Positions 25,646-34,849 of a DNA stretch of 64,000 nt are shown in pieces. The notes beneath the pieces were generated by a model that did not search any database, was not told where the DNA came from, and was given only the letters and a program-made list of their open reading frames with translations. Both the position numbers and the translations under genes were made by a program. The DNA is from Acidobacteriota bacterium. Its GTDB lineage: Bacteria; Acidobacteriota; Vicinamibacteria; Vicinamibacterales; UBA2999. The DNA is taken from the NCBI GenBank assembly GCA_020851565.1, contig JADZCN010000124.1, positions 18,449 through 82,448 on the forward strand. The letters are read 5' to 3'. How positions within the stretch are numbered: position 1 is the stretch's first letter; each line of letters starts with the position of its first letter.

Positions 25646-26604
25646 TGGCGGCCCGCGCACGCTTCCCCCATGGCATGCTGGCAGCCCTGTTGATCGCGCT
25701 CGCGATGGCGTCGGTTTCCGCGCTGCAGTCATCGCCGAACGGACAGCCCCCACGCGCACCTCTCGAGCAACTCTGGGTCGATCCCGGCGACATCGCGGCC
25801 CGCGACGCCTTTCACGGCATCGGCGGCGCGAAGCACCTCCCGGACACCAGCAGGGAGTTCGTCGTGGAGGGTTTCGACACGACCGGCTACAGCAAGGGCT
25901 TCGACGTTCGCGACGCGGCCGGCCGGAAGTGGGACGTCAAGATTGGCCACGAGGCACAGGTGGAGGTCGTCGCGAGCCGCGTGCTGTGGCTCATCGGCTA
26001 CCACCAGCCCATCGTCTATTTCGTGCCGGAGTGGCGAGCGAAGGGCGCGGGCACGGAGCCGACGACATCCGGGCGGTTCCGCCTGGAGTCGTGCCACGAC
26101 ACGGAGGGCGACTGGCCGTGGAAGGGCAACCCGTTCACCGGCACGCGTGAGTTCAAGGGACTGCTCGTCGCGAACCTCGTCCTGGGCAACTGGGACTTCA
26201 AGACGAGCAACAACCGCATCTACTCGGTGCCGGACGAGGCGCCGGGGCCGGGACGATGGTTTGTGGTCCAGGACATCGGCGCTTCGCTCGGGCGGGCGGG
26301 CTGGCTCAGCGGGAGCCGGAACGACATCGAGGGCTTCGAGAGCCGGAATCTGATCAAGGAAGTCAAGGACGGCGTGGTGAGGTTCGACTTCAGCGCCCGC
26401 CACAACGACCTGCTCGCGGACATCACCCCGGCGGACGTGGCGTGGGCGTGCGGGCTGCTGGATCGCATCACGGATCGGCAATGGGCCGACGTCTTCCGCG
26501 GCGCCACGTACGATCCCGAGGTGGCGGCGCGCTTCCGCACGAAGCTGAAGTCGAAGATCGCCGAGGGCCTGGCCCTGCAGGCGGGCACGCGGGAGGGGCG
26601 ATGA
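25642..26604 (+). CDS. Exported protein with atypical-kinase-like motifs
   Basis: A 320-residue product (ATG at 25642, overlapping the phosphatase stop) with a signal peptide (MLAALLIALAMASVSALQ). Residues ~98-120 read WDVKIGHEAQVEVVASRVLWLIG, which resembles the ATP-binding Lys (K100) and the following Glu helix of PI3K/HipA/CotH-type kinases. LGNWDFKTSNN (D175, N180/N181) and VVQDIGASLG (D201) look like the catalytic and metal-binding motifs of that superfamily. The fold call is inference from motif order, not from a search. It lies between a phosphatase and a DUF4956 gene, a context in which CotH kinases and VTC domains are often found. Confidence 0.6.
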   Translation: MMAARARFPHGMLAALLIALAMASVSALQSSPNGQPPRAPLEQLWVDPGDIAARDAFHGIGGAKHLPDTSREFVVEGFDTTGYSKGFDVRDAAGRKWDVKIGHEAQVEVVASRVLWLIGYHQPIVYFVPEWRAKGAGTEPTTSGRFRLESCHDTEGDWPWKGNPFTGTREFKGLLVANLVLGNWDFKTSNNRIYSVPDEAPGPGRWFVVQDIGASLGRAGWLSGSRNDIEGFESRNLIKEVKDGVVRFDFSARHNDLLADITPADVAWACGLLDRITDRQWADVFRGATYDPEVAARFRTKLKSKIAEGLALQAGTREGR

Positions 26605-27551
26605 CCTCCGGCATGCGCGACCGGGTCTGGCTCGCCGCAGCCGTCGGGGCGTGCGCTCTGGTGATCGTGGCCTCGAGTGCTCCGACATGGGCCGGCCAGG
26701 CCGCCCCGGCGGCGGCTGTCCAGGCCGCGCCGGTTCCCCGGTCACCGGCCACGCCCGCCTTGCCCGCCCGGGTGTCGCCCGCACCCGAGCCGGTGCCGGC
26801 CGTGTTCAGCCAGGTAGTGCAGAATCCGGCAGCACCCGCGCAGGGACCGGGCCTGCCGGCGCCCCCGGCGCCAGCCGCACAGGCAGAGGTCGATCTGCCC
26901 GGCGTCGCCGACAACCTGAGGGACGAGGTGATGGCGTCGCTGGTCCGCCTGCCCCTCGCCGCCCTGCTGGGTACGGCGCTCGCATTCCGGCCCCGGCGGC
27001 GCGGCACCCCGGTGCGGCAGCCCGCGGTGGTGCAGACCCAGATCATCCTGGCCGTGGTGGGCGCGCTCATCATGCTGGTGATCGGCGCGAGCCTGGCGCG
27101 CGCGTTCGGCATCGTCGGCGCGGCGAACCTGATCCGGTACCGGTCGAAGATCGAGGACCCGAAGGACGCGGTCGTGATGCTCTGCACGCTGTCGATCGGG
27201 CTGTGCGCGGGCGTCGGCCTCTACGGGCTGGCCATCATCGGGACGCTGTTCATCGGGCTGGCGCTCTGGGTCATCGAGAGCTTCGAGCCGCAGACGCGCG
27301 TCTTCGAGCTGACGCTCAAGCTCGGCGACGACACGCAGGCGCTCCGTCCGCGCATCGAGCAGGTGCTCGGGCGCTTCCAGTGCACGCACGAGCTCCGCGG
27401 CGCTTCGCCGGACGAGGTGTCCTACTTCATCACCACCCCGCGCGAGCTGGCGACCGATCGGGTGTCGAACGCCCTGACCGCACTCGTGCCCGACGGCAAA
27501 GGCGCCGTGGAGTGGACCGAGAAGAAGGCGCGGGACAAGGCGGCCGCCTAG
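26601..27551 (+). CDS. DUF4956-like membrane protein
   Basis: A 316-residue protein coupled to the previous gene by ATGA. It has an N-terminal signal or anchor, a long Pro/Ala-rich linker (residues ~30-100), then four hydrophobic segments including VQTQIILAVVGALIMLVIGASLARAFGIVGAANLIRYRSKIEDPKDAV and LGLYGLAIIGTLF-like sequence. The GIVGAANLIRYR signature followed by a cytoplasmic ferredoxin-like domain (VFELTLKLGDDTQALRPRIEQVL) matches DUF4956, distantly related to MgtC. In other bacteria DUF4956 genes sit beside VTC polyphosphate polymerases and CotH kinases; the role is unknown. Confidence 0.78.
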   Translation: MTSGMRDRVWLAAAVGACALVIVASSAPTWAGQAAPAAAVQAAPVPRSPATPALPARVSPAPEPVPAVFSQVVQNPAAPAQGPGLPAPPAPAAQAEVDLPGVADNLRDEVMASLVRLPLAALLGTALAFRPRRRGTPVRQPAVVQTQIILAVVGALIMLVIGASLARAFGIVGAANLIRYRSKIEDPKDAVVMLCTLSIGLCAGVGLYGLAIIGTLFIGLALWVIESFEPQTRVFELTLKLGDDTQALRPRIEQVLGRFQCTHELRGASPDEVSYFITTPRELATDRVSNALTALVPDGKGAVEWTEKKARDKAAA

Positions 27552-27561
27552 CGACACCCGG

Positions 27562-30120
27562 TCAGCGCGTCTTGACGGCCTGCTCGGTAGCGACGGCCTG
27601 CACCTCGCGGCCCGTCGCGCGGTAGAGGGTGGCGAGCTCCTGTACGGCGCGCACGGTGTCAGGGTGCGTGGCGCCTCGCTTGTCGCGGCGCACCTCGAAC
27701 GCCCGCACCAGCAGCGGCTCGGCCTCGGCGTAGCGGCGGCGCTCCCGGAGGAACCGTCCGTACATCAGGCGCGATGTCGCCACGTCGGGATGGTCTTCGC
27801 CCTGGGATTTGATGCGGGTGGCCAGCGTCCGCTGGAAGAGCGGCTCGGCCTCGGCGTCCCTCCCCAGCGCCGCGATCATGGTGGCAATGCTGCCGTCGAT
27901 GGTGAGAACGAGCGTGTGGTCCTCTGGCAGCCGGCTGACCGCCGACACCCGGGCCTCCTGCATCACCGGCACGGCCTCGGCCGGCTTCCCGGCGCGGTAG
28001 AGCAGCACGCCGAGGTTGTTCAGCGACGTGCCGGTGCTTGGGTGCCCCACGCCGAGGAGGCGCTTGCGCAGGTCCACGGCCTGCCGGTAGAGCCCCTCGG
28101 CATCGGCCAGTTTTCCCTGGTCCAGGAGCACGTTGCCGAGGTTGTTCAGGCTGGTCGCCACCGCTGGATGCTCGTCGCCGAACAGCTGCCGCCGCATCGC
28201 CAGCGCCTCGCGATGCAGCTGCTCGGCCTCGGCAAAGCGTCCTCGCTCGGCGATGGCCGCGGCCAGGTTGTTGAGGGCCAGCGCGACGCGCGGGTGGCTC
28301 TCGCCCAGGGCCTGGCGGAGCAGGGTGAGCGACTCCCGGTGCCAGTGCTCCATCTGCTCGAAATCGCCGCTGCGCGAGGCGGCATAGGCGAGGCCGGCGT
28401 AGCTCTCCGCCAGGTCCAAGTGGCCCGGGGGAAGCACGCGGCGCCGGATTGCCAGCGCCTCCTCGATCAGCTGCCTCCCCTGCGGGATGTCGCCCTTGTC
28501 AACCATCACCGCGCCCAGCAGCTGCAGATCCATGGCAGCCTCGGCGCTCTCCCGGCCGACCGTGCGCTCGTGCAGGACCAGCGCGTCGCGCAACCGGGTT
28601 TCGGCCTCGTCGTAGCGACCGCGCAGCGACGACAGCTCGCCGATGTGCGACAGCGATTCGGCGACAGCGGGGTGTTCGGCGCCAAGCGCGGCACGCCGCA
28701 CCTCGAGTGACCGCTCGAGCAGCGGCTGCGCCTCCTCGTACTTCCCGAGGCTCTGGTACACGCGCCCCATCAGGTCCAGCAGGCGGGCCTGCACCTCCGG
28801 CTGCCCGTCCAGCTCGCCAACGCGCGTCACGCCGGTTTCCAGTAGCTGCCTCGCCGTGACGGTGTCGCCCCGCGACTCGCTGGGATCGCTTGCCTCGAAC
28901 ATGCGGACCAGGAACGCCGTCACCTGCTCGGCGGTGGCCTGCGCGGTCTGCGCGCGGTCGCGCTCGCGCGCGATCTGCCGCGCCTGCAGCGCCATCAGGA
29001 TGACGAAGCCGACGACCATCACCGCCAGGATGGCGGCCGCGGACACGGCGACGCGGTGTCGCCGCACGAACTTGCCGAGCCGGTAGGCCAGGCTCGGCGG
29101 GCAGGCGAGGACGGGCAGGTTGAGGAGGTGCCGCCGCAGGTCGGCCGCCAGGTCCGACGCCGAGCCGTATCGCCGCGTCCGGTCCTTTTCGAGCGCGCGC
29201 AGGATGATCCAGTCGAGGTCGCCCCGCAGCTGGTGCGCGTGCACGACGATGGGCGGCGCCGGGGCGCCAGTGTCCGTCGTGGCGGCCCCGAGCGACGTGG
29301 TCACGCGGGTGCTCGGGCGCGGCGGATCGACCTCGCGGATCGTGCGCCGGATCTCGTCGAGCGGCTTCTTCCTCAGCTCCCTCGGCTCGAACGGCAGCGC
29401 GCCGGTCAGCAGTTCGTAGAGGATGACGCCCAGCGCGTACACGTCCGTACGGGTGTCCACGTCCAGGCCGGACATCTCGGCCTGCTCCGGGCTCATGTAC
29501 TCCAGCGTCCCGATCAGCACGCCGCGCTCGGTGTACATCGTCCGCTCGGTCAGCGGCTGCGTGGTCGCCTTGGCGACGCCGAAGTCGATCACCTTCGGCA
29601 CGGGGCGGTCGTCGCGAATGGTGACGAGCACGTTGGAGGGCTTGAGGTCCCGGTGGATGATGCCCTTCTGGTGGGCGTGCTGGACGGCGTCGCACACCTC
29701 GAGGAAGAGGTCGATGCGCTGCCGCACGGTCAGCCGGTGGCGCTGGCAGTAGTCGGTGATGGGCTCACCGCGCACGTACTCCATCGCGAAGTACGGGCGC
29801 CCTTCCGGCGTGGCGCCGGCGTCGAACACCTGCGCGATGGACGGATGCGACATGAGGGCGAGCGCCTGCCGCTCGGCGTCGAAGCGCGCCACGACGCGCG
29901 CCGTGTCCATGCCGGCCTTGATGACCTTCAGCGCGACCTGGCGGTGCACCGGGCGTGTTTGCTCGGCCAGCCACACCTCGCCCATCCCGCCTTCGCCAAG
30001 TTTCTCAAGCAATCGGTAGGGGCCAATGGTGGCGGTCGTCGTGACCCCGGCCGCCGGTGCAACGGTCGGCGCGTCGAGGTGCCGGCCCGGGCCCCCAGGA
30101 GACTCACCCATCCCCCGCAT
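27562..30120 (-). CDS. Membrane Ser/Thr protein kinase with C-terminal TPRs
   Basis: An 852-residue Hanks-type kinase: glycine loop LGEGGMGEVW at 41-50, ATP Lys65, HRDLKPSN at 156-163, DFG at 179-181, SPEQ in place of APE, and IGTLEYMSPEQAEMSG activation segment with Thr/Tyr-rich TERTMYTERG. A single membrane helix (VSAAAILAVMVVGFVILMAL) lies near residue 365, followed by a coiled-coil stretch and about ten TPRs that are predicted to be extracytoplasmic. Such kinases are numerous in Acidobacteria and likely sense protein ligands; substrates are unknown. It is convergent with the DUF4956 gene and ends 10 bases from it. Confidence 0.92.
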   Translation of the reverse strand: MRGMGESPGGPGRHLDAPTVAPAAGVTTTATIGPYRLLEKLGEGGMGEVWLAEQTRPVHRQVALKVIKAGMDTARVVARFDAERQALALMSHPSIAQVFDAGATPEGRPYFAMEYVRGEPITDYCQRHRLTVRQRIDLFLEVCDAVQHAHQKGIIHRDLKPSNVLVTIRDDRPVPKVIDFGVAKATTQPLTERTMYTERGVLIGTLEYMSPEQAEMSGLDVDTRTDVYALGVILYELLTGALPFEPRELRKKPLDEIRRTIREVDPPRPSTRVTTSLGAATTDTGAPAPPIVVHAHQLRGDLDWIILRALEKDRTRRYGSASDLAADLRRHLLNLPVLACPPSLAYRLGKFVRRHRVAVSAAAILAVMVVGFVILMALQARQIARERDRAQTAQATAEQVTAFLVRMFEASDPSESRGDTVTARQLLETGVTRVGELDGQPEVQARLLDLMGRVYQSLGKYEEAQPLLERSLEVRRAALGAEHPAVAESLSHIGELSSLRGRYDEAETRLRDALVLHERTVGRESAEAAMDLQLLGAVMVDKGDIPQGRQLIEEALAIRRRVLPPGHLDLAESYAGLAYAASRSGDFEQMEHWHRESLTLLRQALGESHPRVALALNNLAAAIAERGRFAEAEQLHREALAMRRQLFGDEHPAVATSLNNLGNVLLDQGKLADAEGLYRQAVDLRKRLLGVGHPSTGTSLNNLGVLLYRAGKPAEAVPVMQEARVSAVSRLPEDHTLVLTIDGSIATMIAALGRDAEAEPLFQRTLATRIKSQGEDHPDVATSRLMYGRFLRERRRYAEAEPLLVRAFEVRRDKRGATHPDTVRAVQELATLYRATGREVQAVATEQAVKTR

Positions 30121-30165
30121 GATATCTCCCGAGCCTGTGGCGCGGCGCGATGCGTCCGACAGCGC

Positions 30166-31125
30166 TCAGGCGCTCGCCGGCGCGTCGTCCACGAACAGGC
30201 TGTGCGCCACGAGCGCGCCGAGCAACCCCAGGGCGGCCGGTGATGCCGGAAGGCCGGCCGGGGCACCGGTTCCCGCCTCGCGTGCGCGCCAGAAGTGGTT
30301 GACCGCCGGAACGACGAATTCCCGCTCGAAGAAATCGTGAACCAGGAGCGGAGGATCGGCGCGGCACGCGAGCACCGAGCGGACGTGGTCGTACACGCGC
30401 CCCAGGCTCTCCACGTTCCTGACGAGCACGCTCGCATCCTCGGTGAGCGTGACGCTCGTCGTTCTCCGCAGGTATCGGTAGAGCGGGTCGGGGACGTGGG
30501 CGAAGCAGCGGGCCCGGGTGACCAGCACGAAGAGCGTGAGGAGATCCTCGGCGAAGGTGACACCCCTCAGGGAAGTCACCAGTTCGTCGATGCCCGAGAG
30601 GAAGGTCCCGGCCGCAACGAGCTTGTTGCCGAGGGTATTGCTCATGGTCCCGCCCAGAAGCGCCCGAACGACAGCGTCACCTCGCAGCTCGTGCTGCGCC
30701 CCGCCCCTGTTGACGCAGAACGTCGTCCCGTCCGGCTCGTGTACGACGATGCCGCACTGCACCAGATCCGCGCCGTGGTGGATGGCGGCGGCATGGAGCG
30801 TCTCGAGGAACCGTTCGTCCACCGCGTCGTCTGAATCGACGAACGAAAGGAAAGGACCGCGGGCGGCTCGTGCACCCGTGACGCGGGCCAGCCCGACGCC
30901 CTGGTTCTCCTCGTGCCGCACGAGCCTGACCCGGGGATCCGCGGCGACCGCCCTCGCGACGACTCCCGCCACGTCCCCCGGCGAGGCGTCGTCGACGACT
31001 ACGACCTCGAAGTCGGGCAGCGTCTGCCGGAGCAACGATGCCAGGCATGCGGGCAGGTATTCCTCGGTCCGAAACACCGGCACGACGACAGAGACGAGCG
31101 GGGGCGTCAGGGTCGGGGGCGTCAA
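30166..31125 (-). CDS. Family-2 glycosyltransferase, second tandem copy
   Basis: The chosen start is TTG at 31125, about 10 bases after GGAG, giving 319 residues that align over the full length with the 321-residue neighbour. It has the GT-A nucleotide-sugar fold: VSVVVPVFRTEEYLPACLASLL, the first Asp pair VVVDDASPGD, and FLSFVDSDDAVDERF as the DxD-like metal site. The ORF upstream of the TTG is in frame only as noise. Substrate and acceptor are unknown; the partner copy and nearby lepA/lepB give no clue. Confidence 0.85.
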   Translation of the reverse strand: MTPPTLTPPLVSVVVPVFRTEEYLPACLASLLRQTLPDFEVVVVDDASPGDVAGVVARAVAADPRVRLVRHEENQGVGLARVTGARAARGPFLSFVDSDDAVDERFLETLHAAAIHHGADLVQCGIVVHEPDGTTFCVNRGGAQHELRGDAVVRALLGGTMSNTLGNKLVAAGTFLSGIDELVTSLRGVTFAEDLLTLFVLVTRARCFAHVPDPLYRYLRRTTSVTLTEDASVLVRNVESLGRVYDHVRSVLACRADPPLLVHDFFEREFVVPAVNHFWRAREAGTGAPAGLPASPAALGLLGALVAHSLFVDDAPASA

Positions 31126-31138
31126 CAGCGGAGCGCTC

Positions 31139-32104
31139 CTATGTCCGGCTTGTCTCGGGCGCGTCGTCCACGAACAGGCCGCGCCCGACCAGCGCCCCCA
31201 GCAGCCCCAGCGACGCGGGTGAGGCCGGCAGGCCCGCCGGCGCGCCAGGCCCCGCGTCGCGCGCACGCCAGAAGTGGTTGACCACGGGGACAACGAACTC
31301 CCGCTCGAAGAACTCGCGCACCAGCGCGGCGGGCGCAGGGTTCCGGCCGAGCTCCCCGCGAACGAAATCGAAGACGACCCCGAGGCTCTGGATGTTCGCG
31401 GCCAGCAGCTCGGACTGGCTGGTCTTCGTCCGGCTGGCCGCGCGCAGCAGGTAGCGGTAGAGGGCATCCGGCACGTGCGCGAATCGGCGGGCACGGCCGA
31501 CCAGAGCAAACAGTCCGAGCAGGTCCTGGCCAAAGGGCACGCGGTCCCACGTCACCTTCAGGCCGCCGATCACCGACACGAACAGATCGGTAGCCATGAG
31601 CTTGTTCGACAGACTGTTGCTCATGCGCCCGGCCAGCAGGGCGTGGAGGATGGCCTCACCCTCCAGCTGGTGCGGCTCGCCGCCCCTGTTGACGACGAAG
31701 GTCGTGCCGTCCGGCTCGTGAACTTCCAGGCCGCACTGCACGAGGTCCGCGCCGTGGCGACACGCCGTGGCATGCAGCACGTCGAGAAACTGCTCGTGCA
31801 CCTCATCGTCCGGATCGACGATGGCGAGATGGCGGCCGCGGGCGGCTCTCGCCCCGGTGAGACGGGCGAGCGCGACGCCCTTGTTCTCCTCGTGCCGCAC
31901 GAGCCTGACCCGGGGATCGGCTGCGGTGGCCCGCGCGACCACGCCGGCTACCTCGCCAGGCGACCCGTCGTCGACGACGATGACCTCGAAGTCGGGCAGC
32001 GTCTGGCGGAGCAACGATGCCAGGCATGCGGGCAGGTATTCCTCGGTCCGAAACACCGGCACGACGACAGAGACGAGCGGAGCGTGATCGGGCGCTGGAG
32101 GCAT
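31139..32104 (-). CDS. Family-2 glycosyltransferase, first tandem copy
   Basis: A 321-residue cytoplasmic GT-A enzyme with PLVSVVVPVFRTEEYLPACL, IVVDDGSPGEV and LAIVDPDDEVHEQF as donor and metal sites. It is a duplicate of the gene at 30166-31125; a 99-base stretch encoding the N-terminus (31982-32080 here) differs from the other copy (31003-31101) at one base, while the rest is much more diverged. A short hydrophobic-free C-terminus suggests it is soluble or membrane-associated. Products could be cell-surface glycans; this is inference from family only. Confidence 0.87.
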   Translation of the reverse strand: MPPAPDHAPLVSVVVPVFRTEEYLPACLASLLRQTLPDFEVIVVDDGSPGEVAGVVARATAADPRVRLVRHEENKGVALARLTGARAARGRHLAIVDPDDEVHEQFLDVLHATACRHGADLVQCGLEVHEPDGTTFVVNRGGEPHQLEGEAILHALLAGRMSNSLSNKLMATDLFVSVIGGLKVTWDRVPFGQDLLGLFALVGRARRFAHVPDALYRYLLRAASRTKTSQSELLAANIQSLGVVFDFVRGELGRNPAPAALVREFFEREFVVPVVNHFWRARDAGPGAPAGLPASPASLGLLGALVGRGLFVDDAPETSRT

Positions 32105-32186
32105 CGTCCACTACGGTCTCAAGGCAACGCAAAGGCGACGACGGTGCTGCCGGACGGCGCGCCGTTCTTCCCGCCGCCGCAGGCGA

Positions 32187-34193
32187 TCACGATGTACTGT
32201 TTGCCACCAGCGTGTACGTGGATGGCGTGGCGTTGCCGGCAAAGGGCAGCGTCGTCTCCCAGGCCAGCTCGCCCGTCAGCTTGTCGAACGCGCGGAGCTT
32301 CCGGTCGAAGTTCGTGGCCGCAATGAAGAGTAGCCCCCCGGCGGTGACGAGAGGACCGCCGTAATTGTCGCTGCCAGTGTCCTTCAGGCCCTGCGCCACG
32401 AGCTCGGGATACTCGCCGAGCGGCTTCTGCCACCGCATCGTGCCCGTGTTCAAGTCGATGGCGCTCAGCGTTCCCCACGGCGGCATGATGGGCGGATACC
32501 CGTCCGGATCCCGCCAGAGCACCTCGCCGTCGTTGCGGTACTTCAGCCGCGTCGGATCGTTCGCGATGGCCGGGTCGCTGGCCTGATCCTTCCCCGTCAC
32601 GAGGAAGTCGACGACGTCGCCGATGTTCTTCGCGCCCATGTCGGGGAAGGCTGGCATGCGCCCGGTCCCCTGGCGGATGACGGCCGCGATCTCGTCACGC
32701 GACATGCGCTTCCCGATGTCCACCAGGGAGGGCGCCTGCGGCCCGCCCGTGCGGTCGGACCGGTGGCACGACGCGCACTTGCTGCCGTAGAGCGCCGCGT
32801 CGGTGTTGGGGATGAGCCGCATCAGCCAGGGCATCTCGTTGGCGTTGACGTAGAGCAGGCCGGTGTCGGGGTCGAAGGCGGCGCCGCCCCACTCCGCGCC
32901 GCCGTCCACGCCGGGAAACACGATGAGGCCATCCAGGGACGGCGGGGTGAAGAGCGGGCCGCTCCTGTAGCGGCGGAACTCGGCCAGCACCGCCGCGTGC
33001 GCCTCCGGCGTCCGTCGCGTGAGCATGTCCTCGGTGAGCGACTGGCGGACGAACGGCGGCGGCGCGAGGGGATGGCGCTGCGTCGGTGACGCGCGCTCGC
33101 CGTCCACGTCGGACGCGGGTGCGGACCGCTCCTCCACCGGGAACAGCGGCGTGCCGGTCTTGCGGTCCAGCACGAAGACGTAGCCGTGCTTGGTGATCTG
33201 CGCGACCGCCTCGACCGGCTTGCCTTCACGCGTCACGGTGACCAGGCTGGGCGCTGCGGGCAGGTCCCAATCCCAGATGTCGTGCTTGATCACCTGGTAG
33301 TGCCAGACGCGCTTCCCCGTCCGCGCGTCGAGCGCCAGCACGGAGTCCGCGTACAGGTTGTCGCCGTGGCGGTTGACGCCGTACCAGTCGAACGATGCCG
33401 AGCCGGTGGCAGCGAAGACCATCGCGTTCGTGTGGTCCACGGTGATACCCGCCCAGGCGTTTGCGCCGCCGGAGAGAGTCGGTCCCTCGGGCCACGTGTC
33501 GGCCCCGGGCTCCCCCGGCCGCGGGATGGTGTGGAACGTCCATCGCAGCTCTCCGGTGTTCACGTCGAACGCGCGGATGTGGCCTGGCGTCCCCGGCAGC
33601 GTCTCGGGCACGCTGCTCCCGAAGATGATCATGTCGTCGAAGATGGCGCCTGGCGTGCTGGCGCTCACCGTGGCCCGCTCGACGGGTCGCCCAAGGCCTT
33701 CGCGGAGATCGATGCGCCCGTCCTCGCCGAACGTCGCGATGGGCCTGCCGGTGCCGCGGTCCAGCGCGTAGAGGAAGTTGCGGTAGGTGACGAAGACCCG
33801 ATCCCGGTGCACGGTGACGCCGCGGTGACGAAAGCGCGTGCGCGGCGCATCGGGAGGCGCCAGGGCGAAGGTCCAGCGCTCCTGCCCGGTGGCCGCGTCG
33901 ATGGCGGCCACCTTCATGCCGGGCGTCGTGAGGTAGACCGTGCCGTCCACGACCACCGGGTGGCTCTGCATCTCCGAGCCTGGAAACGCGTCGCCGGAGT
34001 CGTAGGTCCACGCCACCTGCAGCCGACTGACGTTCTCCTTGTTGATCGCCCTGAGCGGCGAGTAGCGGATGTTGTCCACGCCGCCGTGCATGGGCCAGCC
34101 GGCGTCGGCCTGCACGGGCGTTCTCGTACAGGCGGACGCACCCAGGGCCAGGGCCGGGATGAGCACAAGGGAAAGTCGAGTGATGCGGCACAC
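32187..34193 (-). CDS. PQQ-dependent dehydrogenase with haem domain, C-terminus frameshifted
   Basis: The 668-residue reading frame starts with a lipoprotein-like leader (LVLIPALALGASAC, Cys at 22) and is an eight-bladed beta-propeller of the quinoprotein alcohol/glucose dehydrogenase type (WPMHGGVDNIRYSPL, WTYDSGDAFPGSEMQ, repeats such as GTVYLTTPGMKVAAIDAATG). A haem site CASCH lies in SKCASCHRSDRTGG. It should oxidise a sugar or alcohol in the periplasm. Near the end the frame reads ATPSTYTLVANSTS and stops at 32187, but frame +1 continues AGGKQYIVIACGGGKNGAPSG to a stop at 32119, which is the normal family ending. One base has therefore been lost or gained near 32210. Confidence 0.85.
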   Translation of the reverse strand: MCRITRLSLVLIPALALGASACTRTPVQADAGWPMHGGVDNIRYSPLRAINKENVSRLQVAWTYDSGDAFPGSEMQSHPVVVDGTVYLTTPGMKVAAIDAATGQERWTFALAPPDAPRTRFRHRGVTVHRDRVFVTYRNFLYALDRGTGRPIATFGEDGRIDLREGLGRPVERATVSASTPGAIFDDMIIFGSSVPETLPGTPGHIRAFDVNTGELRWTFHTIPRPGEPGADTWPEGPTLSGGANAWAGITVDHTNAMVFAATGSASFDWYGVNRHGDNLYADSVLALDARTGKRVWHYQVIKHDIWDWDLPAAPSLVTVTREGKPVEAVAQITKHGYVFVLDRKTGTPLFPVEERSAPASDVDGERASPTQRHPLAPPPFVRQSLTEDMLTRRTPEAHAAVLAEFRRYRSGPLFTPPSLDGLIVFPGVDGGAEWGGAAFDPDTGLLYVNANEMPWLMRLIPNTDAALYGSKCASCHRSDRTGGPQAPSLVDIGKRMSRDEIAAVIRQGTGRMPAFPDMGAKNIGDVVDFLVTGKDQASDPAIANDPTRLKYRNDGEVLWRDPDGYPPIMPPWGTLSAIDLNTGTMRWQKPLGEYPELVAQGLKDTGSDNYGGPLVTAGGLLFIAATNFDRKLRAFDKLTGELAWETTLPFAGNATPSTYTLVANSTS

Positions 34194-34228
34194 GGTGCCG
34201 CCGATTCTACCCTTCAGCGCGCGCTAAG

Positions 34229-34849
34229 CTAGTGAATCTGGTGCAGGAGCCGGCCCCACCGCGTGCCCTGCGGGCCGCCGAACGACCAGTAGATGAAGAG
34301 CGCGCGGCCCTTCACGTAGGTGGCGGGCAGGAAACCCCAGTAGCGGCTGTCCTGCGAGTCGTCGCGGTTGTCACCCATCATGAAGTAGTGGCCGGCCGGG
34401 ATGGTGACGGGGCCGTACTTCCGCCGGACGTCGGACGGATCGCCCGTGCCGGCCGCAGGCAGGATGTAGTGGGCGTACGGCTCGGCGAGCGGCGCGCCGT
34501 TGATGAAGACGGTCTGGCCGCGCAGCTCCAGCGTCTCGCCCGGCAGGCCGATGACGCGCTTGATGAAGTCGCGCTCCGGGTCCTCGGGGAACTTGAATAC
34601 GAGTACCTCGCCGCGCTCGACGTCCCGCATCGGCAGGAGCGCCCGCTCGAGGCCGGACGCCGCTGGCGAGAAGATGAACTTGTTCACCAGCAGGTGATCC
34701 CCGACCAGCAGGTTCGGCTCCATCGACCCGGTGGGGATCTTGAACGCCTGGAACCCGAACGTCCGCACGAACAGCGCCAGGATGACGGCGACGACGAGCG
34801 ACTCGAAGTACTCCCGGAACGTGGACTTGCGGAAGGTCGCTTCGGCCAT
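34229..34849 (-). CDS. lepB: Signal peptidase I
   Basis: A 206-residue membrane serine protease that removes signal peptides. One N-terminal helix (SLVVAVILALFVRTFGF) is followed by the catalytic Ser in PTGSMEPNLLVGD (Ser42), the general-base Lys in RDFIKRVIGLPGE (Lys97), and GHYFMMGDNRDDSQDSRYWGF, the conserved box E. It follows lepA on the same strand, the usual lepA-lepB order. Its ATG at 34849 is touched by the repeat array at 34850-34972, with no Shine-Dalgarno between them. Confidence 0.95.
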   Translation of the reverse strand: MAEATFRKSTFREYFESLVVAVILALFVRTFGFQAFKIPTGSMEPNLLVGDHLLVNKFIFSPAASGLERALLPMRDVERGEVLVFKFPEDPERDFIKRVIGLPGETLELRGQTVFINGAPLAEPYAHYILPAAGTGDPSDVRRKYGPVTIPAGHYFMMGDNRDDSQDSRYWGFLPATYVKGRALFIYWSFGGPQGTRWGRLLHQIH

